From Stenotrophomonas sp. Iso1 (lineage in GTDB: Bacteria > Pseudomonadota > Gammaproteobacteria > Xanthomonadales > Xanthomonadaceae): a stretch of 64,000 bases of DNA. This document shows, piece after piece, positions 33,989 through 43,001 of the stretch. The stretch is from contig NZ_JAODBT010000002.1 of the NCBI RefSeq assembly GCF_027497995.1, positions 310,001 through 374,000 of the forward strand, written 5' to 3'. Both the position numbers and the translations under genes were made by a program. Each line of letters begins with the position of its first letter. Position 1 is the stretch's first letter. Below the pieces are notes generated by a model. The model saw only the letters and a list, made by a program, of their open reading frames with translations. It ran no database searches and was not told the DNA's origin.

Positions 33989-35356
33989 ATGGCGTCGTAC
34001 CAGACAATCAATCCCTTCAATGGCGAGGCCGTGCGTACGGTCGAGTTGATGGCTGCGGCAGCCGTCGAGCAGCGCCTGGCGGCGGCAGAGTCTGCCTTTC
34101 CGGCGTGGGCAGCGTTGAGCCTGGAAGCACGCGGCGATTACCTGCGAAAGATCGCCACGGGTCTGCGTGATCGACGCGATGACATTCAGCGCACCATGAC
34201 CACCGAGATGGGCAAGCTGCGCCACGAGGCTTTGGTCGAGATTGAAAAGAGTGCCGCGGCTTGCGAGTACTACGCTGATCACGCGGCCGACTACCTCGCA
34301 CCGCAAATGGTTCCCACCCAGGCGCAGCGCAGCTATGTCACCTACCAACCCATCGGTTGCGTGCTGGCGGTGATGCCATGGAATTTTCCGTTCTGGCAGG
34401 TGATCCGTTTTCTCGCACCGGGCCTGATGGCCGGCAATGTGGCCTTGCTCAAGCACGCCAGCAACGTGCCCGGTTGCGCGGACTTGCTACGCGATGTGGT
34501 GAATGGGGCGGGCGTGCCGAAGGGCGTGTTCGATGTGCTGCACATCGACAACGAACAGGCCGCCGAGGTGTTGCGTGATCGCCGGGTCAAGGCCGTGACG
34601 CTGACCGGCAGCGAACGGGCAGGGCGTTCCATCGCTGCCAACGCCGGCGATCAGTTGAAAAAGTGCGTGATGGAACTGGGTGGCAGCGACGCTTTTGTAG
34701 TGCTCGATGATGCCGACCTGGATCTGACCGTTGCCGCAGCGGTGAAGTCGCGTTTCGACAATGCCGGGCAGACCTGCATCGCCGCCAAGCGGTTTGTGCT
34801 GGTCGACGCAATCGCCGATGCCTTTGTGCAGCGTTTCGTTGAAGCCACCAAGGCGCGCAGGTATGGCGATCCGCAGGACGAAACCAGCACGCTGGCGCCG
34901 ATGGCGCGCGCTGACCTGCGTGATGAACTGCATCGGCAGGTGCAGGAAAGCGTCGCCAAGGGTGCGAAAGTGTTGCTGGGTTGCGAGCCGTTGGCAGGCA
35001 GCAATGCTGGCTATCCGGCCTCCATTCTCGACAACGTTGTGCCAGGCATGCCGGCGTACGAACAGGAACTGTTCGGACCGGTGGCGGCGATCCTGCGGGT
35101 GAAGGATGAAGCCGAAGCGGTACGAGTGGCCAACGACACCAGTTTTGGCCTTGGTGGCAGCGTATGGAGCAAAGACAGCGCGCGCGGTGAACGTGTCGCT
35201 GCTCAGCTGGAATGCGGCGCGGCGTTCGTCAATGCGGTGGTCAAAAGCGATGCGCGGCTACCGTTTGGCGGTACCAAGCGCTCGGGCTTTGGTCGCGAAC
35301 TGGCCGAGCACGGCATCCATGAGTTCATGAACATCAAGACGATTTACGTGGCTTGA
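33989..35356 (+). CDS. Succinate-semialdehyde dehydrogenase (Sad/YneI-like)
   Basis: 455 residues, aldehyde dehydrogenase family. Glu229 (VMELGGSDAF) and Cys263 (NAGQTCIAAKRF) are the catalytic pair. The short length, the NAGQTCIAAKRF motif and the C-terminal LPFGGTKRSGFGRELAEHG match the Sad/YneI branch of succinate-semialdehyde dehydrogenases rather than GabD (about 480). It would oxidise succinate semialdehyde, the product of GABA transamination, to succinate. Its place directly after the putrescine transporter supports this. The ATG at 33989 is chosen over the upstream start because AGGTGA precedes it. Confidence 0.87.
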   Translation: MASYQTINPFNGEAVRTVELMAAAAVEQRLAAAESAFPAWAALSLEARGDYLRKIATGLRDRRDDIQRTMTTEMGKLRHEALVEIEKSAAACEYYADHAADYLAPQMVPTQAQRSYVTYQPIGCVLAVMPWNFPFWQVIRFLAPGLMAGNVALLKHASNVPGCADLLRDVVNGAGVPKGVFDVLHIDNEQAAEVLRDRRVKAVTLTGSERAGRSIAANAGDQLKKCVMELGGSDAFVVLDDADLDLTVAAAVKSRFDNAGQTCIAAKRFVLVDAIADAFVQRFVEATKARRYGDPQDETSTLAPMARADLRDELHRQVQESVAKGAKVLLGCEPLAGSNAGYPASILDNVVPGMPAYEQELFGPVAAILRVKDEAEAVRVANDTSFGLGGSVWSKDSARGERVAAQLECGAAFVNAVVKSDARLPFGGTKRSGFGRELAEHGIHEFMNIKTIYVA

Positions 35357-35472
35357 TGGGTTGCCCCGTCCCTTGCCCCAGAGGGATAGGGCTCACGCTC
35401 ACCGCCTGCAATCTTCGCTGCTCTTAAGTGCTTCCGACCGAAGCCCAGCATCGCGATGAATGGTCCCTCAGA

Positions 35473-35494
35473 AGCGCAGCGTTTCCGCTGCGCT
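35473..35494. terminator. Hairpin between convergent genes
   Basis: A 9-bp perfect stem (agcgcagcg 35473-35481 with cgctgcgct 35486-35494, loop tttc) lies 12 bases before the M24 stop and about 115 bases after the dehydrogenase stop. It lacks a T tract on either strand and may act as a two-way mRNA end. Confidence 0.4.
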
Positions 35495-35505
35495 GTGCCG
35501 AGCCA

Positions 35506-36810
35506 TCAACCAAACGGCTGATCAATCGACGGGCTTTGCGGCGTCATCAATGCTGCGCCGTCCTCGGTGACGTACAGGATGTCCTCCAGCCGTACGCCGA
35601 ACTTGTCCGGGATGTAGATGCCCGGTTCGTCGCTGAAGGTCATGCCCGGCTCCAGCAGGTGCGTGTTGCCGCGCACCAGGTAGTCCCACTCATGCATGTC
35701 GAGGCCGATGCCGTGGCCCAGGCGATGGCTGAAATAGCGGTAGTCCGGGCCGTAGCCGGCATCGCTGATGACCTTGCGAGCGGCCGCGTCCACCGATTCC
35801 ATGGTCACGCCGGGGCGGGCGGTCTTCAGTGCGGCGGTCTGCGCCTGTAGCACGATGTCGAAGATGCGGCGGATGTCATCGCTGGGCTGGCCCAGCACCA
35901 CGGTGCGGGTGATGTCGCTGGTGTAACCGCCGGCGCGGCAGCCGCCGTCAAAGATGATCGGCGTTCCCTCGACCAGATGCTGCGGTTGGTCCGAACCATG
36001 CGGTGATGCAGTGTACTTGCCGATGTTGACGCTGGCATCGCCCTGCAGGCCGGTGCGCGCGTAGGCCATGGCAATCAGACCGCTTATGTCCTGCTCGGTC
36101 ATGCCCGGCTTGAGCGCCTTCCAGACGGCCTCGTACACGGCCAACGTGTTTTCGTTGGCGAGTTTCATCAGCGCCAGTTCGGCGGCGCTTTTAACGCGGC
36201 GGCATCCGGCGGTCACCGGCCAGGCGTCAACCGCGCGTGCTTGTGGCAGCGCATCCATGATGCCTTTGGCACGGAAGAACGGAACCGTTTCCTCCATGCC
36301 GATCGTGCCGGTGGCATGGCCCATGTCGCGGATGACCTTCGCGACCAATGCATAAGGGTCTTCATCTTCCTGCCAGCCACGGACATCGTTGCCGAGCTTG
36401 ATCTGCTCCAGCGTGCGGCCACGTTCGAACTCGGGTGTCACGTACACCGGGTCGCCATTGCGCGGCAACAACACGCCGGTGAGGCGCTCGCTGTTCCACC
36501 AATGCATGCCGGTGAAATAGGTGAGTGAGCTGCCCGCGCCGATGAACACGACGTCGATGTCGTGCTTGCCCATCAACTGCTGCGCTTTGGCCACACGGGC
36601 AACGCGCTCGCTGTTGGTGATCGCTACCACCTGCGATGCCACAGGCTTCAGCGCACGGATCGATTCCGGCAGCGCGGCATCAACGGGAAGCGAAACGGGA
36701 GGCGAGGCCGCCTGTGTCAGTTGCGACAACGGCAGTGCGGCGGCACCCAGCACCATCGAATTGCGCAGGAAGTGGCGACGCGTGCTGCTGACAATGGTGT
36801 TGCTTCCCAT
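35506..36810 (-). CDS. Exported M24 family aminopeptidase (Xaa-Pro type), Tat signal
   Basis: 434 residues. The N-terminus carries a twin-arginine signal (STRRHFLRNSMVLGAAALPL) with cleavage near TQAAS, so the folded metalloenzyme is exported. A creatinase-like N-domain (about 60-200) precedes the pita-bread domain with the five metal ligands: Asp in FDGGCRAGG and TSDITRTVV, His in RLGHGIGLDMHEWD, Glu in FSDEPGIYIP and Glu in GVRLEDILYV. This is the Xaa-Pro dipeptidase/aminopeptidase pattern. Substrate is not known. It lies 45 bp after corA on the same strand. Confidence 0.9.
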   Translation of the reverse strand: MGSNTIVSSTRRHFLRNSMVLGAAALPLSQLTQAASPPVSLPVDAALPESIRALKPVASQVVAITNSERVARVAKAQQLMGKHDIDVVFIGAGSSLTYFTGMHWWNSERLTGVLLPRNGDPVYVTPEFERGRTLEQIKLGNDVRGWQEDEDPYALVAKVIRDMGHATGTIGMEETVPFFRAKGIMDALPQARAVDAWPVTAGCRRVKSAAELALMKLANENTLAVYEAVWKALKPGMTEQDISGLIAMAYARTGLQGDASVNIGKYTASPHGSDQPQHLVEGTPIIFDGGCRAGGYTSDITRTVVLGQPSDDIRRIFDIVLQAQTAALKTARPGVTMESVDAAARKVISDAGYGPDYRYFSHRLGHGIGLDMHEWDYLVRGNTHLLEPGMTFSDEPGIYIPDKFGVRLEDILYVTEDGAALMTPQSPSIDQPFG

Positions 36811-36855
36811 GGAATTCCCTCAACGTCATGGTCGGATGAAACGAACTCGGTGGCG

Positions 36856-37872
36856 CTACAGCCAGCCGGAGCGCTTGAAGAGCCGGTACAGCACCACGCA
36901 TATCGCGCCGACGCCGAGCATCAACAGCGGGTAGGCGAAGCGGCCGGCCAGTTCGGGCATATGCGCGAAGTTCATGCCGTACCAGCTGGTGATCAATGTG
37001 GGTGCGGCCAACAGCGCCGCCCACGCACCGAGCTGCTTGACGGTTTCGCCCTGTGCCAGCGTCACCAGTGACAGGTTCACGCTCAAGGCGGTGCCCAGCA
37101 TTTCGCGCAAGGTGTCGATGGCGTCGTTGACGCGCGCTGCATGATCCTGCACATCGCGCAGATACAAACGAACTTCCTCGCTGATCAACTGTGCCTGGGT
37201 GCGTTGCAGCTGCGCCAACGAATCCTGCAGCGGTGCCACGGCCAGGCGCATCTTGTTGAGTTCGCGCTTGAGGTCGTACAGGCGGATGACGGTGCGGCGT
37301 TTATAGGTGTCGGCGAAGATGTCCTTCTCCAACGTATCCAGCGTGTCGCGGAAGCTGTCGGTGATGGGCGAGTAATTGTCGACCACTGCGTCCAACACCG
37401 AGTACAGACAGAACGACGGGCCCATCGCCAACAGCTCCGGTTCCTGCTCAAGCCGGGCACGGACCGGCGCGTAGGACAGCGACGCGCCGTGACGCACCGT
37501 TACCAGAAAGCGCGCGCCAAGGAAGGCGTGGGTTTCTCCGTAACGGATGCGTTCGTCCACCACCTGTGCGGTGTGCACCACCACAAACAGCGAGTGCCCG
37601 TAGGTTTCGATCTTGGGCCGCTGGTGGGCCTTGCGGGTGTCCTCGATGGCCAGCGGATGCAGGCCAAATTCTTCTTCGACCTTGTCCAGTACGTCATCGC
37701 TGGGCTCGTACAGCCCCACCCAGACAAAGCCTTTGGCATCGCTTTGCAGCATGTCGCTGATGCTGTCCAGATCCAGCGCACGGGGCTTGCCGTCTTCGCC
37801 GTACCAGGTACAGCTGATGACACAGGCGGGGTTGGTTGGCTGGGGTGTAGTGATGGATTCCATGCCGGGCAT
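36856..37872 (-). CDS. corA: CorA family magnesium/divalent cation transporter
   Basis: 338 residues. A large cytoplasmic N-terminal domain (1-275) precedes two C-terminal helices; the pore motif YGMNFAHMPEL between them is the CorA GMN signature. EEEFGLHPLAIEDTRKAHQRPK is a family motif. The start at 37872 has GAGG five bases upstream; an ATG nine bases later is also possible. Its start is six bases from the DUF4105 stop, so it is probably in the same transcript as corC and DUF4105. Confidence 0.95.
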   Translation of the reverse strand: MPGMESITTPQPTNPACVISCTWYGEDGKPRALDLDSISDMLQSDAKGFVWVGLYEPSDDVLDKVEEEFGLHPLAIEDTRKAHQRPKIETYGHSLFVVVHTAQVVDERIRYGETHAFLGARFLVTVRHGASLSYAPVRARLEQEPELLAMGPSFCLYSVLDAVVDNYSPITDSFRDTLDTLEKDIFADTYKRRTVIRLYDLKRELNKMRLAVAPLQDSLAQLQRTQAQLISEEVRLYLRDVQDHAARVNDAIDTLREMLGTALSVNLSLVTLAQGETVKQLGAWAALLAAPTLITSWYGMNFAHMPELAGRFAYPLLMLGVGAICVVLYRLFKRSGWL

Positions 37873-37878
37873 CGTGCC

Positions 37879-39105
37879 TCAGCGTGGACGGGCCGCCAAG
37901 CTGCGTTTTGCGAACACCAGCGTCAGCGCCAGATGGATGGGCAACAACAACACGATCCATTGGGTGTTGAACTGTGCCTGCAGCGACAGCCATTGCAGCG
38001 GTAGGGACAGCGCGGCCAGCGCCGTCACCAGCCACAACATCACGTTGAACCAACGGCGTGGCTGGCGCCCACGTAGCAGCGTCCACGCACCGGGGACGAG
38101 CAGCAACGCCAGTGGGCTAAGCAGCAGCAGATTACGGTTCGCCCATGCCGCGTAGTGCTCGCTGAACCCCCACATATACGTGAGCAACGCGCCAGCGACA
38201 CCGCAGAACAGCCAGAACGGCAACGCGAAGCCCGCTACCAGACGCGGACGCTGACGCGCGGCGACGATGGCAGCGGCGACTGCCAGCCCGAGCAGCAGCC
38301 ACGGCCACCAACGGCGCAGGTGTTCTTTGGGTTCCGGCGCGAGGCGCTGCGGCAGCAGCTCCTGCTCGGCTTGCACCAGTGGTCGGCCTTCGCTGTTGCG
38401 TGCCTCGCGCAGGCTGTCGGCAAGACGCATCGGTACAAAGGCTTCTTCCCAGCGGGACAGCGGCTGGTCGGTGCTCGGCCCCATGGCAAGGTCGAAGCCC
38501 AGCCACATCCACAACGACGGCGAGGCCAGCCGCACCGACTCACTGCGGTAGGTGTTGCCGCGCGAACGGCCGGCCAACTGCGATTGCAGGCTGCCATCCA
38601 TTGCCTGGTTCAGTGCATCGCGCACCATCGTTGCGCAGTTGGCGGTGAAATAGTCGTAGCGGTAGCGCGCATTCTCAGGCTTGGAACGCTCGGCCAAGCC
38701 CTCGGCCAGCGCGCGCGCCTGCGCGTGCGGCAGGTCCAGCCATTGAATGCTGGCGCCACGGCCGGCGTCGCTGTATTGCGCCAGATCCTGCTCCAGTGGC
38801 AGCGCCACCAGGTAATACATCATTCGCCCGCGCACGAAGTTGCCGACGAAATCCGGCTCGGACGGATCAAAGAAGCCGAAGTTGTACGAGGTGGCCTGGC
38901 CCGTCACCGGGTCGGCCACCACCAGCGCGTCGTGGCCGAAGCGCTCGAAGAAAATCTCACCCGGCTGCATCGTCACCACACCGATGCGCGGAGCAGGCGC
39001 TCCGGCATCGGCGGGGACGGGTTGCGCGGCGGCACTGCCGGCGGTCAGCAGCAATAGCAATGCGAACGCGGACAGCAACTGCCGCAGCAACCGGAGAGTG
39101 ATCAA
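37879..39105 (-). CDS. DUF4105 membrane protein (Lnb N-terminal domain family)
   Basis: 408 residues: signal peptide (about 1-27), a periplasmic DUF4105/Lnb_N domain (about 35-240), then four to five membrane helices. The papain-like catalytic residues of the family are visible: His in FFERFGHDALVV and Cys in DYFTANCATMV. Members in Bacteroides (Lnb) are reported lipoprotein N-acyltransferases. The start is a TTG at 39105, supported by AGGA six bases upstream, and it overlaps the corC stop (TTGA). In E. coli the gene after corC (ybeX) is lnt, the apolipoprotein N-acyltransferase, so this protein sits where Lnt would be. Its activity here is unknown. Confidence 0.85.
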   Translation of the reverse strand: MITLRLLRQLLSAFALLLLLTAGSAAAQPVPADAGAPAPRIGVVTMQPGEIFFERFGHDALVVADPVTGQATSYNFGFFDPSEPDFVGNFVRGRMMYYLVALPLEQDLAQYSDAGRGASIQWLDLPHAQARALAEGLAERSKPENARYRYDYFTANCATMVRDALNQAMDGSLQSQLAGRSRGNTYRSESVRLASPSLWMWLGFDLAMGPSTDQPLSRWEEAFVPMRLADSLREARNSEGRPLVQAEQELLPQRLAPEPKEHLRRWWPWLLLGLAVAAAIVAARQRPRLVAGFALPFWLFCGVAGALLTYMWGFSEHYAAWANRNLLLLSPLALLLVPGAWTLLRGRQPRRWFNVMLWLVTALAALSLPLQWLSLQAQFNTQWIVLLLPIHLALTLVFAKRSLAARPR

Positions 39106-39980
39106 GCGTCGTCCTGGTCTTCAGAGGGCAATATGGTGACGTGGAACGCCTGCACGCGGCGTGCGTCAGCTCGGGCAACACGGAACACGAAGCGGTCCAG
39201 CGCCAGCTCGTCGCCGTTCTCCGGCAGATGGCCGATGGCTTCAGTGATCAGGCCGCCGATGGTGTCGTAGTCGTCATCGGAGAAATCGGCACCGAAACGC
39301 TCGTTGAAGTCTCCGATCGTGGTCAGTGCGTCCACCACATAGCGACCATCGGCAAGGATGGCGATCTGCGCGGTGTGGTCTTCGGTCTCATCGTGCTCGT
39401 CGTCGATGTCGCCGACGATCTGCTCCAGCACGTCCTCAATGGTGACCACGCCGGCAACGCCGCCGTACTCGTCCACCACGATGGCCATGTGGTTGCGCGA
39501 GAGCCGAAACTCCTTGAGCAGCACGTTGAGCTTCTTCGACTCGGGAATCAGCACCGCCGGGCGCAGCAGCTCGCGGATGGTGGCGTGAGTGTTGTCGGCC
39601 ACCACGCCGCGCAGCAGATCCTTGGCCAGCAGAATGCCGAGGATGTCGTCCTTGTTTTCACCGTGCACCGGGAAGCGCGAATGGCCGGATTCGACCACCT
39701 GCTTCATCAGTTCAAGGAAGGGCGACTCCACCTGCAGTGACACCATGTGCGAGCGCGGGATCATCACGTCGCCAACGGTCAGCTCGGCCACCGAAATGGC
39801 ACCTTCCATCATGCGCAGGGTGTCAGCGGCGATCAGGCCGTCCTGCTGTGCAGTCTGCAGGATCGTCACCAGCTCGTCGCGGGTGTGGGGTTCGTTGGAG
39901 AACGCCGAACTCAGGCGCTCCAGCCAACTACGTTTCTTCTCGCCCGTTTCGGGGCTGGTACTACTGTCGTCTTCAGACAT
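39102..39980 (-). CDS. corC: CorC/YbeX, CBS-pair and HlyC/CorC domain protein
   Basis: 292 residues, exactly the length of E. coli CorC. An N-terminal SSAFSNEPHTRDELVTIL segment leads to MMEGAISVAELTVGDVMIPRSHMVSLQ, the tandem CBS pair (about 65-195), and a C-terminal CorC_HlyC domain (about 205-290, YDTIGGLITEAIGHLPENGD). It is implicated in magnesium/cobalt resistance and, with YbeY, in ribosome-related functions. No membrane helices are present. The ATG at 39980 is preferred; an upstream GTG at 39998 is in frame without a ribosome-binding site. It overlaps the DUF4105 gene and is preceded by two unknown genes and ybeY-ybeZ. Confidence 0.94.
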   Translation of the reverse strand: MSEDDSSTSPETGEKKRSWLERLSSAFSNEPHTRDELVTILQTAQQDGLIAADTLRMMEGAISVAELTVGDVMIPRSHMVSLQVESPFLELMKQVVESGHSRFPVHGENKDDILGILLAKDLLRGVVADNTHATIRELLRPAVLIPESKKLNVLLKEFRLSRNHMAIVVDEYGGVAGVVTIEDVLEQIVGDIDDEHDETEDHTAQIAILADGRYVVDALTTIGDFNERFGADFSDDDYDTIGGLITEAIGHLPENGDELALDRFVFRVARADARRVQAFHVTILPSEDQDDA

Positions 39981-40051
39981 CTCTTGGTTTGACGGCACCC
40001 GGCAGGCCGGGCGGTGCCGAGAAGTCTAGCAGGATGTTTGCCGCTGGCAGC

Positions 40052-40651
40052 TCAACGGGCGGGCTTCGCCGGGGCAGGTTTGGCCGCCTCGGCCGGGGCT
40101 TCGGGGGAGGGTGCCGCCGGGCTGGTCGGTGCTTCGCCTTCGGCTGGCTGGTCAAGGCTGTAGGTGCAGCCAGCCAGGGTCTTGCCGGGGTGCGATTTGA
40201 CGTTGGACACGCTCAGGATCACCGACTCGATCAGCGCCTCGCCGGACTTGGCGTCGATGACATCGCGGCTGACCAGCTCGCGCCCGGCCATGAATTTTTC
40301 CGGGGCGTCATAACCGACTTCCAGTTCCAGTTCCTTGGCCAGCGGTCGTGGGTCGGGTAGGTCGAACAGGGCAACGATGGTGCCGCCCGCCATGGCGATG
40401 TGCTCGGCGCTGCGGCCGAACACGGTAATCGGCGTGTTCAGCATGTACTCGTTCATGAACAGGTTGCCCTGCGGCAACGGGCGCCAGCCAAGGGCGACCG
40501 CCTTGAGTGGATCGGCCGCAACCGGCGCCAGCGCCGCGAACTCACTGACACTCTGCCGGCATTCAATCAACGCGGGCAGGTCGATGCTGGACTGGGCCTG
40601 GGCGGTGCCGCCGAAAGCGAGCAGCAGGGGCAGGAGAGAAGTAGGGCGCAC
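40052..40651 (-). CDS. Secreted hypothetical protein
   Basis: About 199 residues from the GTG at 40651, which directly precedes a signal peptide (PTSLLPLLLAFGGTAQAQ). The longer frame uses a TTG at 40684. The mature part (about 20-165) is mixed alpha/beta with two cysteines (IECRQS, AGCTYS), and the C-terminus is low-complexity, rich in Pro, Ala and Lys. I do not recognise the family. It lies between a membrane protein and corC on the same strand, inserted into the otherwise conserved ybeZ-ybeY-corC order. Confidence 0.72.
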   Translation of the reverse strand: MRPTSLLPLLLAFGGTAQAQSSIDLPALIECRQSVSEFAALAPVAADPLKAVALGWRPLPQGNLFMNEYMLNTPITVFGRSAEHIAMAGGTIVALFDLPDPRPLAKELELEVGYDAPEKFMAGRELVSRDVIDAKSGEALIESVILSVSNVKSHPGKTLAGCTYSLDQPAEGEAPTSPAAPSPEAPAEAAKPAPAKPAR

Positions 40652-40705
40652 AAGCGATCCGCGTGAGTTGAACGTGGCCGCCAATGATAGCGGTCGGCCG
40701 CTGGC

Positions 40706-41392
40706 TCAGTGCAGGGAGCGCGGATGCTGTCGGGGGCCGAAGGCACGTTGCAGCAGTTGGCTCACGCCGGACAGGAACGCCAGGATCAGGACCGATCCCA
40801 GACTCCAATGCACCACCGTCAACAATCCTTCCAGCCAGTGCAGGGACGGTTGATCAATCCAAGGTTGCAGAGCTTCGTGCAGTTTTGGGGCAAGCAGCAA
40901 GAGCACCAGGCTCAGCACGATCAACAGGCGCATCGCGCCGGACGTGGTGCGGAAGAAGGGCAGGGACGAAACTGGCCGGGACAGCAGGCGGAAAGCGATC
41001 CAGCGCCACGCGATGGGACCGCTGAGTGCCATTGCAGCTGCGGCGCCAATGAGCAGGGCCATGAGGTTGCCTGTCATCACCGCGCGCTGCAGTTCTGCAT
41101 CGCGCGAAGCCAATACCCACCACACCGTGACGCAGGTTGCGGTGGCGATGAAAAAGATCACGGTAGCCAGAATGCAGACGACTTCACCGCGCGGCGTATC
41201 GAGGCGCGTCTTCAGCGCATGTCGGACGTCTGGCATCAGCCCGACGCCCAACACTACGATGGCACCCAAACCGATGAGCATGCTGACGATGGACACGGCG
41301 GGGGCTGGGGAAAGGGAGGCGGTGCTGATCAGGGCGATCAGGGTCAGTGCCAGAAGCAGTAACGTTCGCTTGGGAAGAGTGCTCAATCGCAT
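40706..41392 (-). CDS. Polytopic membrane protein of unknown function
   Basis: 228 residues with six predicted membrane helices (about 10-28, 32-52, 73-95, 105-130, 150-172, 195-215). I see no catalytic motif and no family I can name. The ATG at 41392 begins MRLSTLPKR, giving a basic N-terminus; the longer frame to 41473 would overlap ybeY and has no support. It stands 52 bp after ybeY on the same strand. Confidence 0.7.
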   Translation of the reverse strand: MRLSTLPKRTLLLLALTLIALISTASLSPAPAVSIVSMLIGLGAIVVLGVGLMPDVRHALKTRLDTPRGEVVCILATVIFFIATATCVTVWWVLASRDAELQRAVMTGNLMALLIGAAAAMALSGPIAWRWIAFRLLSRPVSSLPFFRTTSGAMRLLIVLSLVLLLLAPKLHEALQPWIDQPSLHWLEGLLTVVHWSLGSVLILAFLSGVSQLLQRAFGPRQHPRSLH

Positions 41393-41444
41393 GATTTTTC
41401 CCGTCCCTTGGTTGCGGCCAACTTTACCAATATCTGAACTCGAC

Positions 41445-41930
41445 TCAGCGCTCACCCGCATAAGGATCCGCAATGCCCAGGTCGGCCAGAATTTCGCGTT
41501 CCAGCTGTTCCATCGCGTCGGCTTCCTTGTCGTCCTCGTGGTCCCAGCCCAGCAGGTGCAGCACGCCGTGCACGGTGAGGTGGGCGTAGTGGGCGTTGAG
41601 CGTCTTGGCCTGTTCTTCGGCCTCGCGTTCGACCACCGGTGCGCAGATCACCAGGTCGCCCAGTAGCGGGAACTTCACGCCCTTGGGCAGGCCTTCTGGC
41701 AACTCTGCTGGGAAGCTGAGTACGTTGGTGGCGTAGTCCTTGCCGCGGTAATGGCGGTTGAGTGACTGGCCCTCCTTGGCATCCACCACGCGGATGGCCA
41801 GATCGGCCTCGCGGATGCGGCCCTTCAGTGCGGCGGCCACCCATTTGCGGAAGCTCACCGCTGCCGGCAGGCCGGAGCGGGGGAGTGCGTAGCTCACGGC
41901 TACATCAAGACGAACGGGGCCCTTGGTCAT
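41445..41930 (-). CDS. ybeY: Endoribonuclease YbeY (rRNA maturation)
   Basis: 161 residues. The zinc-binding H3 motif is intact as [17 protein letters not shown], and [15 protein letters not shown] is the family strand. YbeY is a metal-dependent RNase involved in 16S rRNA 3' processing and 70S quality control. The gene overlaps the ybeZ (phoH-like) stop by ATGA, the same arrangement as in E. coli ybeZ-ybeY-ybeX. Confidence 0.96.
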   Translation of the reverse strand: MTKGPVRLDVAVSYALPRSGLPAAVSFRKWVAAALKGRIREADLAIRVVDAKEGQSLNRHYRGKDYATNVLSFPAELPEGLPKGVKFPLLGDLVICAPVVEREAEEQAKTLNAHYAHLTVHGVLHLLGWDHEDDKEADAMEQLEREILADLGIADPYAGER

Positions 41931-42913
41931 TCGATTGCTCCAGGTTTGACCTGCTGCAGGTCACGGCGGTCATACGCATTGACGATGCGCGCCACCAGCG
42001 GATGGCGGACCACGTCGCGGGCCTCGAAGAAGGTGAAGCTCACGCCTTCCACATCGCGCAACACTTCGATGGCATCGCGCAGGCCGGATTTGATGTGCTT
42101 GGGCAGGTCAGTCTGGGTGAGGTCGCCGGTAACCACTGCAGTGGAGCCGAAGCCCAGGCGGGTGAGGAACATCTTCATCTGCTCGATGGTGGTGTTCTGC
42201 GCTTCGTCCAGAATCACGAACGCATCGTTTAGCGTGCGCCCGCGCATGTATGCCAGTGGCGCGATTTCGATGACGTTGCGCTCCAGCAGCTTGGCCACTT
42301 TTTCCACGCCCATCATTTCGTACAAGGCGTCGTAGAGCGGGCGCAGGTACGGGTCGACCTTCTGGGTCAGGTCGCCGGGCAGAAAGCCCAGCTTCTCGCC
42401 GGCTTCAACCGCCGGGCGCACCAGGATCAGGCGCTGCACGCGAGATTCATTCAACGCCTCAATCGCCATTGCCACAGCGAGGAACGTCTTGCCGGTGCCG
42501 GCGGGGCCGATACCGAGGTTGATGTCGTGGGTGGCAATCTGGTGCAGATACTTGGATTGGTTGGCGCCACGCCCCCGCACAGTGCCGCGCTTGACCTTGA
42601 TCGCGATGTCCTGCGCTTCATAGGCGTGGTCGACTACCTGCGCCACGTTGGCCTGGTTCAGCCGCAAGTGAATGCCGTGGTTGTCGAACACGGTGTCCGT
42701 GGCCTCGGCATACAACACCTTGATCAGTTTTTCGGCCTCGGCAGCAGTCTTGCCCGGGCCGCTGATCCGGAACACATGGCCACGGTTGGCGATTTCCACG
42801 CCCAGCTTGAGTTCGATCTGGCGCAGATGCTCGTCGAACGGGCCGGCCAGGTTGGCCAGTCGCTCGTTGTCGATGGGGTCAAGGGTGAAGTCGCGGTGGG
42901 TAGTCGTGGTCAT
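41927..42913 (-). CDS. ybeZ: PhoH-like ATPase YbeZ
   Basis: 328 residues. The PhoH P-loop [15 protein letters not shown] (about residue 135), the Walker B-like [13 protein letters not shown] and [12 protein letters not shown] are in place. A KH-like N-terminal domain (about 20-100) precedes the ATPase, as in YbeZ. It partners with YbeY in RNA metabolism. It is the first gene of the ybeZ-ybeY-x-y-corC-DUF4105-corA run; upstream is the 419-bp gap with the DnaA-box-like modules. Confidence 0.95.
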   Translation of the reverse strand: MTTTTHRDFTLDPIDNERLANLAGPFDEHLRQIELKLGVEIANRGHVFRISGPGKTAAEAEKLIKVLYAEATDTVFDNHGIHLRLNQANVAQVVDHAYEAQDIAIKVKRGTVRGRGANQSKYLHQIATHDINLGIGPAGTGKTFLAVAMAIEALNESRVQRLILVRPAVEAGEKLGFLPGDLTQKVDPYLRPLYDALYEMMGVEKVAKLLERNVIEIAPLAYMRGRTLNDAFVILDEAQNTTIEQMKMFLTRLGFGSTAVVTGDLTQTDLPKHIKSGLRDAIEVLRDVEGVSFTFFEARDVVRHPLVARIVNAYDRRDLQQVKPGAIE

Positions 42914-43001
42914 CGTTCAATCGCTGTTGCTGGCGCGGCGCGGCCGCGTTCTGAGCAGGGAAGGGTAGCGCCGTGGGCAGGTATCCACCAGCGTGAGGCC
43001 G

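Noticed and set aside
40052-40684. The TTG start at 40684 for the secreted hypothetical protein
   Set aside because: The extra 11 residues would precede the signal peptide, and there is no ribosome-binding site; the GTG at 40651 gives a normal signal sequence.
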